Of a stretch of 61,990 nt of DNA, positions 50,261 through 58,491 are shown one piece after another. The position numbers were made by a program, and so were the translations under genes. The notes under the pieces are model-generated. The model had not been told where the DNA came from and searched no databases. It worked only from the letters and a program-made list of their open reading frames with translations. Positions within the stretch are counted from its first letter, which is position 1. Each line of letters begins with the position of its first letter. The stretch comes from Flavobacterium sp. UBA7680 (GTDB taxonomy: Bacteria > Bacteroidota > Bacteroidia > Flavobacteriales > Flavobacteriaceae), in assembly GCF_002482975.1 (NCBI RefSeq), contig NZ_DLHA01000023.1, positions 1 through 61,990 of the forward strand, given 5' to 3'.

Positions 50261-50911
50261 TTACTTTCTCCCAAATACTTCCGCAAAATTACTTGAGATA
50301 ATACCTTGTAATTCTTTGATTGTAATATTTTTATATTCTGATGCTAAATCATAAACCTGTTTAATATCCTCTTCAATTGTATCGGTTTCCAGAAAAAAAC
50401 GATCGTTTGGAATATTTTGAAAAACGGTTTTTAAATCGGGATTTCTTAATAGATATTTTCCGAAAGAAATATAAAATCCGTCTTTAATTAATTGTTCTGC
50501 CAACTGTTTGTTTTTTGAAAAACCGTGAATAATCATCGGAACAGAAATCTTTAATTTCTTTTTAATTGCTGTTACTTCCTGAAAAGCGGCAACGCAATGA
50601 ATTACGACTGGTTTATTGTATTTTTCGGCTAAAGCCAATTGTTTTTCAAAAACTACAATCTGCAGTTCTAACGGAATTTCGATTCGTTTGTCTAAACCGC
50701 ATTCGCCTATTGCTAAACAATTTTCGGTTTGCAGTTTTTCTTCAATAATTTTCAATTCCAAATCAATTTCACTTTCCTTAATATGCCACGGATGAATTCC
50801 GATGGAATAAAACGGAATAGCCGAATCAAATTCCTGCGGATATTGATTGACCAATTCTACTATATTAGATTGATTTGTAAATTGATGGGTATGAAAATTA
50901 AAAAATTCCAT
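50261..50911 (-). CDS. TatD-family hydrolase
   Basis: 216 residues. It has the TatD metal ligands FNFHTHQF (H6, H8), the Glu in IGECGLDKRI, and His in VIHCVAAF and IIHGFS, and ends with DRFFLETDTIEED. Substitution of the classic HCR by HCV is minor. TatD proteins are metal-dependent DNases or deoxynuclease-type enzymes. The stop-start overlap with the DUF1684 gene (one base) shows co-transcription. Confidence 0.88.
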   Translation of the reverse strand: MEFFNFHTHQFTNQSNIVELVNQYPQEFDSAIPFYSIGIHPWHIKESEIDLELKIIEEKLQTENCLAIGECGLDKRIEIPLELQIVVFEKQLALAEKYNKPVVIHCVAAFQEVTAIKKKLKISVPMIIHGFSKNKQLAEQLIKDGFYISFGKYLLRNPDLKTVFQNIPNDRFFLETDTIEEDIKQVYDLASEYKNITIKELQGIISSNFAEVFGRK

Positions 50912-51510
50912 TAATGAAATGTTTTCACTCCGGCTTTGATTTCTACTTTTAAATCATTTTCCAACGGAACAAGCGGACATGAATATTTATGATTGTAAGC
51001 ACAATACGGGTTGTATGCCTGATTGAAATCGACTGCAATTGTTTTTCCTTTCGGAATTTTTAAGTCGATATATCTTCCACCAATGTAACTTTCTTTACCA
51101 CAGGTTAAATCAGAAAAAGGAAGGAATAAATGATCTTTATATTCTTTTTGTTTAGAAAGTTCAATATTTCTGTAAACGTTCAACTTCATTGCAACACCAT
51201 TTATAGTAAAGGATAAAGTACCGTATTTTATATATTGCGGTGTTCTTGTTCCGGTAGTTTTCATTTCGAAAACTTTTTCATTTGTAGCTTTTTCAAATTT
51301 TGCATTCACAAAATACTTTCCATCAATTGGGTAAAAATCTAAAGTTTTAAAGGTCTTTAAATCTTCTTCCATTAACGGACTTGTCTTAGCATCAGCATAT
51401 TCTGAGTTTATTTGCTTTTGGAATTTTTCAGCTTCAGTCTTGCTAAATTTACTTTGGCTAAAGCCAAAACTAAAAGCCAGAAGCAAAATAAGGGCAATAG
51501 AATTTTTCAT
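50911..51510 (-). CDS. DUF1684 family secreted protein
   Basis: 199 residues from MKNSIALILLLAFSFGFSQ, a signal peptide. The DUF1684 core includes FKTLDFYPIDGKYFVNAKFE, HLFLPFSDLTCGKESYIGGR and the hallmark AVDFNQAYNPYCAYNHKYSC PLV near the C-terminus. Function unknown. The promoter TTG-N17-TATTTTTG is back-to-back with that of the MFS gene. It overlaps tatD by one base. Confidence 0.88.
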   Translation of the reverse strand: MKNSIALILLLAFSFGFSQSKFSKTEAEKFQKQINSEYADAKTSPLMEEDLKTFKTLDFYPIDGKYFVNAKFEKATNEKVFEMKTTGTRTPQYIKYGTLSFTINGVAMKLNVYRNIELSKQKEYKDHLFLPFSDLTCGKESYIGGRYIDLKIPKGKTIAVDFNQAYNPYCAYNHKYSCPLVPLENDLKVEIKAGVKTFH

Positions 51511-51526
51511 CTTTGGAAATTTTATG

Positions 51527-51554
51527 CAAAAATAGTTTAAAAGTAACAAAGCAA
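51527..51554 (-). promoter_or_regulatory. Promoter of the DUF1684/tatD operon
   Basis: On the minus strand TTG (complement of 51552-51554) and TATTTTTG (complement of 51527-51534) are 17 bp apart, about 17 bp before the DUF1684 start. Confidence 0.8.
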
Positions 51555-51560
51555 CAACCG

Positions 51561-51588
51561 TTGTACGTGACAAAGTTTCCTAACTTTG
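51561..51588 (+). promoter_or_regulatory. Promoter of the MFS transporter gene
   Basis: TTG (51561-51563) and TAACTTTG (51581-51588) are 17 bp apart, 20 bp before the MFS start. The two -33 elements of the divergent genes are only 6 bp apart. Confidence 0.8.
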
Positions 51589-51608
51589 TGGCAAATACAA
51601 TAATTATA

Positions 51609-52826
51609 ATGCTCAAAACTGCCGCAAACCATTACTTCAACAATTTTAGGGGATTTTCAAGAGAAATTTGGATACTTACATTAGTTACTTTCATAAATCG
51701 TGCGGGTACAATGGTGCTGCCTTTTTTATCAAAATATTTAAATGAGGATTTAAAGTTTTCTTTAGATCAGGTAACCTGGATTATGGTCTCTTTTGGTTTG
51801 GGTTCTATGCTTGGTTCCTGGCTTGGAGGGAAACTTTCTGATAAAATTGGGTTTTACAAAATCATGGTTTTCAGTCTGTTTACCAGCGGAGTATCACTTT
51901 TCTTTATTCAATATATTACCTCTTTCTGGGGACTTTGTATTGCAATGTTTGTATTAATGACTATTGCCGATATGTTTCGCCCTGCAATGTTTGTTTCGCT
52001 TGGTGCTTATGCAAAACCAGAAAACAGAACACGTGCCTTAACCCTTGTTCGTCTTGCCGTAAACTTAGGTTTTGCTGCAGGACCGGCACTTGGAGGTTTA
52101 ATCATTATAGGAATGGGGTATTCAGGTTTATTTTGGGTTGATGGGGCTTCATGTATAGTTTCTATATCGATTTTTGCATTATTAGTTAAAGAAAAGAAGA
52201 AAGTCGATCATGGTGATAAAACCGAAAGTGTAACAAATGTAAAATCAGTATTTCACGATAAAATATTTTGGGTTTTCTTATTTGTGAGTTTTATTACGGC
52301 TATTATTTTCTTTCAGCTTTTCACCACTTTACCTTTATATCATCATAAACAATATGGCTTAAATGAGTTTCAAACAGGACTTTTAATGACTCTAAACGGA
52401 CTTCTGATTTTTGCCTTAGAAATGCCAACGGTTGGTTTTATGGAAAGAAAAGGATTTCCGAAAATCAAAATCATCATTATAGGATCATTTGTAATGGCAT
52501 TGAGTTTCTTTTTGTTGCTGATTAATGTTTGGGCCGGAATCCTGGTTATCAGTATGATTTGTATTTCAATTGGAGAAATCCTAACCTTCCCTTTTTCGAA
52601 TGCATTTGCTTTAAGCCGTGCGCCTCGTGGTCAGGAAGGGCGTTATATGGCTTTGTATACCATGAGTTTTAGTTTAGCACATATTTTTAGCACTATGCTA
52701 GGTTTTGGAATTGCTGATCATTTTGGTTACCAAAGTAACTGGTTATTTATGGCTTGTATTGGAGTTCTGGCTACACTTTGCTGTCTCTGGATTAAAAAAG
52801 CTTTAGTTCAGGAGAAAATAAAATAA
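51609..52826 (+). CDS. MFS transporter
   Basis: 405 residues from MLKTAANHYFNNFRGFSREI, with twelve predicted membrane helices. The MFS motif A region after helix 2 is GSWLGGKLSDKIGFYK (about 76-91), and its C-terminal counterpart is FMERKGFPKIK. It resembles drug/sugar-type DHA1 exporters (YdeE/MdtG-like) but no substrate can be named. An upstream in-frame extension overlaps the promoter and is excluded. Confidence 0.88.
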   Translation: MLKTAANHYFNNFRGFSREIWILTLVTFINRAGTMVLPFLSKYLNEDLKFSLDQVTWIMVSFGLGSMLGSWLGGKLSDKIGFYKIMVFSLFTSGVSLFFIQYITSFWGLCIAMFVLMTIADMFRPAMFVSLGAYAKPENRTRALTLVRLAVNLGFAAGPALGGLIIIGMGYSGLFWVDGASCIVSISIFALLVKEKKKVDHGDKTESVTNVKSVFHDKIFWVFLFVSFITAIIFFQLFTTLPLYHHKQYGLNEFQTGLLMTLNGLLIFALEMPTVGFMERKGFPKIKIIIIGSFVMALSFFLLLINVWAGILVISMICISIGEILTFPFSNAFALSRAPRGQEGRYMALYTMSFSLAHIFSTMLGFGIADHFGYQSNWLFMACIGVLATLCCLWIKKALVQEKIK

Positions 52827-52921
52827 ATCTTCTTTTTCACATAAATCATTACAATTCAAATCATTAACTTTGATTCTGAATAGCTTTTCTATGCTTTTAA
52901 TTCACCTTGAAACGAAATTTT

Positions 52922-52966
52922 TAGTTAAATAACTATATTTATAGTTGCGTAACTAAAAAAATAGTT
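52922..52966. promoter_or_regulatory. Probable BlaI operators: three overlapping AACTA/TAGTT palindromes
   Basis: Palindromes TAGTTA-AA-TAACTA (52922-52935), AACTATA-TT-TATAGTT (52931-52946) and AACTA-N6-TAGTT (52951-52966) lie 27-70 bp before the first BlaI gene. They share the half-site AACTA. The second BlaI gene has no such sites, so one control region probably serves all four genes. The sites are seen; binding by BlaI is inferred. Confidence 0.65.
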
Positions 52967-52992
52967 GTAGGTTTGAATTAAAATTAGAAAAC

Positions 52993-53361
52993 ATGCAAAA
53001 GTTAACCAACAAAGAAGAAGAAATAATGCAGATTTTATGGAAGCTTAAAAAAGCATTCGTAAAAGAAATTCAGGCAGAGATTACGGAAGACCAGCCGCAT
53101 TATAATACACTTTCTACAATTGTTAGAAATCTGGAAGAAAAAGGTTTTGTAGCACATAATGCTTTTGGAAATACGCATCAATATTATCCAGCAATTACTC
53201 TTGAAGCGTACAGCAAAAAATATATGAAAACGGCTATTGATAATTATTTCAACAGTTCGTATAAAAATATGGTTTCGTTTTTTGCCAAAGAAGAAAAAAT
53301 TTCTGCAGATGAATTGCGCGAAATTCTGGCCATGATCGAAAATCCAAAAGACAATAAATAA
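52993..53361 (+). CDS. BlaI/MecI-family repressor, copy 1
   Basis: 122 residues. The winged-helix domain (about 3-70) has EEEIMQILWKLKKAFVKEI and NTLSTIVRNLEEKGFVAH, and the C-terminal dimer domain includes SKKYMKTAIDNYFNSSYKNM. It differs from copy 2 at 6 of 122 positions. In the known systems a membrane M56 protease (BlaR1) inactivates BlaI upon signal. The gene is followed 31 bp later by its M56 partner. Confidence 0.9.
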   Translation: MQKLTNKEEEIMQILWKLKKAFVKEIQAEITEDQPHYNTLSTIVRNLEEKGFVAHNAFGNTHQYYPAITLEAYSKKYMKTAIDNYFNSSYKNMVSFFAKEEKISADELREILAMIENPKDNK

Positions 53362-53392
53362 CAGTAAAAATAAACGAGGAAAAATAATAGTT

Positions 53393-55030
53393 ATGGAATC
53401 AATATTTGTTTATATCGCAAAATCGGCTGGCTTAGTGGCAATATTTTACTGTGCTTATTATTTTTTACTTCGAAAAGAAACTTTCTTTACTAGCAACAGA
53501 TGGTTTTTACTAACGGGTTTAATTACTTCAGTTGTACTTCCATTAGTAGTTTATACTAAAGTTGTTTGGGTAAACCCTACTCCTATTCCAAACTTAAATT
53601 TCTCTAACACAAATCTTATTCAAAATACTGAAAACAAATCTTTTGAAATAAATTGGATCTATGTTATGTTATCCATTTATTGTATTGGCCTTTTAGTTTT
53701 TCTGATAAAATTTGCAATGGATTTTTACAGTTTGAATTCTATTTTAAAAGGAAAAAAAATACATCAACAAGCTGATTTTAAATTTATTGATACAAACGAA
53801 GATATTGCTCCTTTTTCTTATTTCGAATATATCGTATACAACTCATCAATGTATACACCTACAGAATTAGAAAATATTATTGAGCATGAAAAAGTGCACA
53901 GTGATCAAAATCATACTATTGATGTATTGATTTCACGAGCTTTCTGCATGCTTTTTTGGTTCAACCCTATTATATGGCTTTATAAAAAGGCAATTACCCA
54001 AAATTTAGAATTTATTGCCGATAAAGAAGCTGCTAAAAAATTATCCGATAAAAAAGCGTATCAATACACGCTTTTAAAAATAACAACACACGAAAGCTGT
54101 GTTGCCATTACCAATCATTTTTATCAATCATTAATCAAAAAACGAATTGTCATGTTAAACAAAAATCAATCAAAAAAAAGAAATTCTTGGAAGTATTATG
54201 TTGTAATTCCTGCTCTTGCAGCTTTTGTTTTACTATTTCAGGTTGAAGTAATTGCAAAAGAAAAACAACAAATTGTAAAAGAAGTTTCGGGCGAAATTAA
54301 ATCTGTAGATGTGTACAAAATCAAGAAAAGCTCTACAGATGCAGACTTGGAAAAAATTAAAGAGAATTTAAAAAAACTTCACAATGTTGATTTTGAAGTT
54401 TCTGATGTAAAAAGAAATAGCGAGAACTATTTAACTTCACTTAAAGTTGCTATTAAAAACGGGAAGCAGCAAGCTCAATCTATTCAGGTTAATGGCGATA
54501 AAGCGATTAAAGATTTTGGAGTATTTGTTACGACAGATGAAAAAGGCCAAAAAAGCGTTGGTATCCAAACTGATGACGAAGCAAAAACTAAAGTTGCTGT
54601 TAGTAAAAAAGTCAGCTTTATAGATGCCTCTGAACCTGATAATACTAAAACTGCAGCCAGCAAAACACTAATCACTAAAATTGATACCAATGCTAACGAT
54701 AATACTAATACTAGTACAAAAACTAATAGTAATACTAACACAAATATTAGCACTACTGTAACTATTGATACAGATAACAAGACTAATACTAAAGTAATTA
54801 CGACTACAAATGGTTCTGTTATTGCCATTTCGAATGATACAAAAGCCAACGGCAAAGTATTAGAAAGTCTTGTAATTGTTGACGGAAAAGAAATGCCAGC
54901 TGGTTTTGATGTTGAAGATATTGATGCAAAAAATATTAAATCTGTAAATGTTTACAAAGGAATAAATGCAGTAACTAAATATGGAGATAAAGGCTCAAAT
55001 GGTGTAATTGAGATAGAAACGAAGCATTAA
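53393..55030 (+). CDS. BlaR1-like M56 metallopeptidase sensor with C-terminal TonB-plug-like domain
   Basis: 545 residues. Helices at about 5-24, 36-54 and 88-110 precede the cytoplasmic protease with HEKVH (165-169) and the downstream Glu in NLEFIADKEA (about 204-213). A fourth helix (about 263-281) leads to an extracytoplasmic region. This has a low-complexity Asn/Thr stretch (about 438-468) and ends in VDGKEMPAGFDVEDIDAKNI, VNVYKGINAVTKYGDKGSNG and VIEIETKH. That tail resembles the plug domain of TonB-dependent receptors, so it may dock at an outer-membrane partner. Confidence 0.88.
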   Translation: MESIFVYIAKSAGLVAIFYCAYYFLLRKETFFTSNRWFLLTGLITSVVLPLVVYTKVVWVNPTPIPNLNFSNTNLIQNTENKSFEINWIYVMLSIYCIGLLVFLIKFAMDFYSLNSILKGKKIHQQADFKFIDTNEDIAPFSYFEYIVYNSSMYTPTELENIIEHEKVHSDQNHTIDVLISRAFCMLFWFNPIIWLYKKAITQNLEFIADKEAAKKLSDKKAYQYTLLKITTHESCVAITNHFYQSLIKKRIVMLNKNQSKKRNSWKYYVVIPALAAFVLLFQVEVIAKEKQQIVKEVSGEIKSVDVYKIKKSSTDADLEKIKENLKKLHNVDFEVSDVKRNSENYLTSLKVAIKNGKQQAQSIQVNGDKAIKDFGVFVTTDEKGQKSVGIQTDDEAKTKVAVSKKVSFIDASEPDNTKTAASKTLITKIDTNANDNTNTSTKTNSNTNTNISTTVTIDTDNKTNTKVITTTNGSVIAISNDTKANGKVLESLVIVDGKEMPAGFDVEDIDAKNIKSVNVYKGINAVTKYGDKGSNGVIEIETKH

Positions 55031-55057
55031 GACGCTGATAATTTTAAAAATCTGAAA

Positions 55058-55426
55058 ATGCAAAAACTAACCAACAAAGAAGAAGAAATAATGCACATTT
55101 TATGGAAGCTTAAAAAAGCATTCGTAAAAGAGATTCAGGCAGAAATTACAGAAGATCAGCCGCATTATAATACACTTTCGACTATAGTTCGAAATCTGGA
55201 GGAAAAAGGTTTTGTGGCGCATAATGCTTTTGGAAACACACATCAATATTATCCGGCCGTAACTTTGGAAGCATACAGCAAAAAGTATATGAATACGGCC
55301 ATTGATAATTATTTCAACAGCTCGTATAAAAATATGGTTTCGTTTTTTGCCAAAGAAGAAAAAATTTCGGCAGATGAATTACGCGAAATCCTGGCTATGA
55401 TTGAAAATCCAAACGAAAAAAAGTAA
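55058..55426 (+). CDS. BlaI/MecI-family repressor, copy 2
   Basis: 122 residues, identical to copy 1 except at positions 13, 68, 79 and 118-120. The DNA differs mainly at third codon positions, so the duplication is not recent but the protein is strongly conserved. It starts 27 bp after the first M56 gene and has no operator or promoter of its own. The two repressors should form mixed dimers. Confidence 0.9.
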   Translation: MQKLTNKEEEIMHILWKLKKAFVKEIQAEITEDQPHYNTLSTIVRNLEEKGFVAHNAFGNTHQYYPAVTLEAYSKKYMNTAIDNYFNSSYKNMVSFFAKEEKISADELREILAMIENPNEKK

Positions 55427-55446
55427 ACGAAGAAAAATAAATCATT

Positions 55447-57273
55447 ATGGAAGCACTTTTCATTTTTATCGTCAAATCAAGTGGTTTAATCGCTTTGTTT
55501 TATTTTGCATACTTTTTTTTACTGCGAAAAGAAACCTTCTTCAATAGCAGCAGATGGTTTTTACTAGCCGGTTTAATAACATCAATTGTTTTACCGTTTG
55601 TTGTTTACACAAAAGTGGTTTGGATTGATCCGGTTCCGGTTCCAGTTGATTATGCGTCAGCTGTGAACTATCACTACACTCCTAATTATCATCCGCAGAT
55701 TGCTGAAGAAGAATCTTTTGAAATAAACTGGAATTTGGTTTCACTAGGTATTTACACGCTTGGTTTTGCTGCTTTTATGATAAAATTCGGAATTGATTTC
55801 TACAGTTTGAATTCTGTTTTAAAAGGAAAAAAAATAGAACAGCAGGCCGATTTCAAATTTGTAGATGTTGACGAAAACATTGCACCATTTTCTTATTTTG
55901 ATTATATCGTTTACAACTCATCAATGTACAGCGAATCTGAATTAGAAAGTATTCTGGAGCACGAAAAAGTGCACAGCGACCAACATCATACCTTTGATGT
56001 AATCATTTCGAGGATTTTCTGTATCCTGTTTTGGTTCAACCCAATTATCTGGCTTTATAAAAAAGCAATTCTTCAAAATTTAGAATTCATTGCAGATAAT
56101 GAAGCCACTAAAAAAATATCAGACAAAAAAGCGTATCAATACACGCTTTTAAAAATCACAACACATGAAACGTGTGTTGCCATCACCAATCATTTTTACC
56201 AATCATTAATCAAAAAACGAATTGTTATGTTAAACAAAAATCAATCAAAAAAATGGAATTACTGGAAATATTACGCCATAATTCCGGCACTTGGAGCGTT
56301 TGTTCTCTTGTTCCAAATTAAAACAATTGCACAGGAGAAAAAAGAACTTAAAGAAAAAACCGAAAAAGCTGCTTTGGCTTCTATAATTCAAGATGGTGAA
56401 GTTTATAAAATCACGAAATCGACTACAGATCAGGAATTAAAAGATTTAACTGCAAAACTAAAATCAGAACATAATGTTGATTTAGAAATTTCGAATGTTA
56501 AAAGAAACAGTGATAATGAACTAATTGCTATTAAAATTAGAGTTGTTAAGGAAAGCGGTAAAGTTCATGTTATTGATATGAATAGTACTAAAGCCTTAAA
56601 AGACTGCAGTATTGTAATCGATAAAGATGAAGACGGTACTAAAAATGTAACCTTAGTTACTGATGATGAAATAGGCAATCCTGCACTAACTCAAAATCGT
56701 GATGTTGTAGTAAGAAACTTCGAAAATGATGTTACTCCGGAAGATCGTTCTTCACCAGTTCCTCCTGCTCCGCCTGTTGCGCCAATTGCTCCGGTTTTCC
56801 CTATTGGACCAATGCCTCCTGCACCAGTTATTGACATGTCTAAAATGCCAAAACCGCCAGTTGCACCGGCAAGTCCAAAAGATAAAGTGGCTTGGGCTAA
56901 ATTTGAAAAAGAAATGGCTGAGTTTGAGAAAAAAATGGAAGCTTTTGAACCAGATTTATCTGCTTACGAAAAACAAGTTGAAGCTATTATGTCTCAGAGA
57001 GAAGCTATTTTTGAAAAACAAATGGAGAAGTATGAAATTGCTATGGAAAAATTCAATTTTGACATGGATAAATTCAGTCAGGATGTTGAAATCAAATACG
57101 GCAGAGATTCTCAAGAGTATCAAAAAAGCATTAAACAGTATGAAAACGATATGAAACAGCATCAGCTTGACATGAAACAACATGAAAAAGATATGAAGCA
57201 GTTTGAGAAAGACATGAAACAACGTGAAAAGGAATTGAAAAAATGGGAAAAGGAAAACAGTAAAAAATCCTAA
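55447..57273 (+). CDS. BlaR1-like M56 metallopeptidase sensor with Pro-rich and coiled-coil tail
   Basis: 608 residues. The first about 300 residues match copy 1, including HEKVH (172-176) and a fourth helix (about 277-297, IIPALGAFVLLFQIKTIAQ). The tail is different: a conserved beta segment (about 310-410), a Pro-rich stretch (about 435-475, SSPVPPAPPVAPIAPVFPIG), then a long charged coiled coil (about 480-608). This ends in five heptads of the type DMKQHEK (about 566-600). It would project a rod into the periplasm. Confidence 0.88.
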   Translation: MEALFIFIVKSSGLIALFYFAYFFLLRKETFFNSSRWFLLAGLITSIVLPFVVYTKVVWIDPVPVPVDYASAVNYHYTPNYHPQIAEEESFEINWNLVSLGIYTLGFAAFMIKFGIDFYSLNSVLKGKKIEQQADFKFVDVDENIAPFSYFDYIVYNSSMYSESELESILEHEKVHSDQHHTFDVIISRIFCILFWFNPIIWLYKKAILQNLEFIADNEATKKISDKKAYQYTLLKITTHETCVAITNHFYQSLIKKRIVMLNKNQSKKWNYWKYYAIIPALGAFVLLFQIKTIAQEKKELKEKTEKAALASIIQDGEVYKITKSTTDQELKDLTAKLKSEHNVDLEISNVKRNSDNELIAIKIRVVKESGKVHVIDMNSTKALKDCSIVIDKDEDGTKNVTLVTDDEIGNPALTQNRDVVVRNFENDVTPEDRSSPVPPAPPVAPIAPVFPIGPMPPAPVIDMSKMPKPPVAPASPKDKVAWAKFEKEMAEFEKKMEAFEPDLSAYEKQVEAIMSQREAIFEKQMEKYEIAMEKFNFDMDKFSQDVEIKYGRDSQEYQKSIKQYENDMKQHQLDMKQHEKDMKQFEKDMKQREKELKKWEKENSKKS

Positions 57274-57314
57274 CCATTATTTCAATCGATAAAAAATCAA
57301 TTTATTTTGAAGCT

Positions 57315-57347
57315 AAAAAAGACTTTGTGAGTAACAAAGTCTTTTTT
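57315..57347 (+). terminator. Terminator of the BlaI/M56 operon
   Basis: A 14-bp stem AAAAAAGACTTTGT / ACAAAGTCTTTTTT with a 5-base loop, followed by TTAT. Confidence 0.88.
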
Positions 57348-57373
57348 TATATCTTTGAAAAAACAAATCTGCC

Positions 57374-57514
57374 ATGTATAAAATTTTAGCCAAACTAAAT
57401 AAAATGCTACTGCCTAGTTTTACAAAGCAAGGTCTGGATATTTCAAAAGCAAAAAAATGGCAAATGGCGATCATTGGGTATCGCGCTTACGTAACTAAAC
57501 GAGCTTTAGGATAA
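57374..57514 (+). CDS. Conserved-looking 46-residue basic protein
   Basis: Starts MYKILAKLNKMLLPSFTKQG and ends AIIGYRAYVTKRALG. It is basic, with one helical segment and no signal. Short proteins of this pattern occur next to many flavobacterial genes and are sometimes labelled SsrA-binding protein; the sequence has no SmpB OB-fold, so that label is doubtful. It stands alone between a terminator and the EamA gene. Confidence 0.6.
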   Translation: MYKILAKLNKMLLPSFTKQGLDISKAKKWQMAIIGYRAYVTKRALG

Positions 57515-57581
57515 TCAATTAAAAATACTTTTGTTTTAGACAGCAGAAATAATTGATTTTATTTTCTGCACTTTTATATTT

Positions 57582-58427
57582 ATGAAAAATAAAGAATTCA
57601 ACCTTCCTCCTGTTCCGGCAGTCTTATTGGCAATTATAAGTGTACAATGTGGCGCTGCGATTGCAAAAACGCTTTTCCCTGCGATTGGTGCAGCGGGAAC
57701 GGCATCGATACGTATAGGTGTTTCGGCATTAATTTTATTATTGGCTTACCGACCAAATTTAAAAGCAATTACGCCTGCACAATGGAAAATTGTAATTCCG
57801 TATGGCTTGTCATTAGGTGCAATGAATTTGATTTTTTATTTTGCAATAGAAAGAATTCCAATTGGTCTGGCTGTAACTTTAGAGTTTATGGGGCCATTAT
57901 TAGTTGCTATTATAGGCTCAAAACGTTTGATAGATTATTGCTGGGTTTTACTCGCCGCAATGGGAATTGTTTTAATTGCGCCGTGGACAAATGATCGCTT
58001 GGATATTCTAGGAGTTGTATTCGCTCTTTTGGCTGGTGCGCTTTGGGCGGCTTATATCGTTTTAGGTGGAAAAATTTCAAAAATAATGAATGGCGGTCAG
58101 GCTGTTTCTACCGGAATGTTATTTGCCGCAATCTTGATTTTACCTTTCGGATTTCTAGAAAACGGATTAGCTAATCTTACTCCAAAACTCTTCGGAATGG
58201 GTGTTGCTCTTGCACTTTTATCCAGTGCGATTCCGTTTACTTTAGAAATGAAAGCTTTAGGTCAGCTTCCTCCGCGTACATTTAGTATTTTAATGAGTTT
58301 AGAGCCTGCGGCTGCTTCTATTTGCGGTTTTATCTTTTTACAGGAAAACTTAAGCTTTTATGAGATTTTGGCCGTATTGTGTGTTGTAATTGCTTCTGCG
58401 GGAAGTACTTTGACCGCAAAGAAATAA
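57582..58427 (+). CDS. EamA-family transporter (RhtA-like)
   Basis: 281 residues, ten membrane helices in two EamA repeats. It has the DMT signatures GAAGTASIRIGVSALILLLA (about 32-51) and GPLLVAIIGSKR (about 105-116), and the second-repeat motif IPFTLEMKALGQLPPRTFSI (about 212-231) with LSLEPAAASICGFIFLQE. It resembles the threonine/homoserine exporter RhtA, so it may export amino acids. Single gene. Confidence 0.85.
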   Translation: MKNKEFNLPPVPAVLLAIISVQCGAAIAKTLFPAIGAAGTASIRIGVSALILLLAYRPNLKAITPAQWKIVIPYGLSLGAMNLIFYFAIERIPIGLAVTLEFMGPLLVAIIGSKRLIDYCWVLLAAMGIVLIAPWTNDRLDILGVVFALLAGALWAAYIVLGGKISKIMNGGQAVSTGMLFAAILILPFGFLENGLANLTPKLFGMGVALALLSSAIPFTLEMKALGQLPPRTFSILMSLEPAAASICGFIFLQENLSFYEILAVLCVVIASAGSTLTAKK

Positions 58428-58430
58428 AAA

Positions 58431-58456
58431 AAGCCCTGCATATAACTGCAAGGCTT
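58431..58456 (+). terminator. Hairpin after the EamA gene
   Basis: Imperfect stem AAGCC(C)TGCA / TGCA(A)GGCTT with a 6-base loop, followed by CTTC. It lies between the convergent EamA and fasciclin genes. Confidence 0.55.
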
Positions 58457-58491
58457 CTTCATTGTAGGCATTCTATTTTTGGAGGTCTTAA

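Noticed and set aside
54484..54855. 123-residue Val/Leu-rich frame on the minus strand
   Set aside because: It is antisense to the Asn/Thr-rich low-complexity region of the first M56 sensor; the complement of AAT/ACT codons gives Val/Leu automatically.
56726..57154. 142-residue frame in another reading frame of the second M56 gene, very Leu/Lys-rich
   Set aside because: Product of the repetitive GAA/AAA-rich coding sequence read in a shifted frame; no start signal and the main frame is clearly coding.
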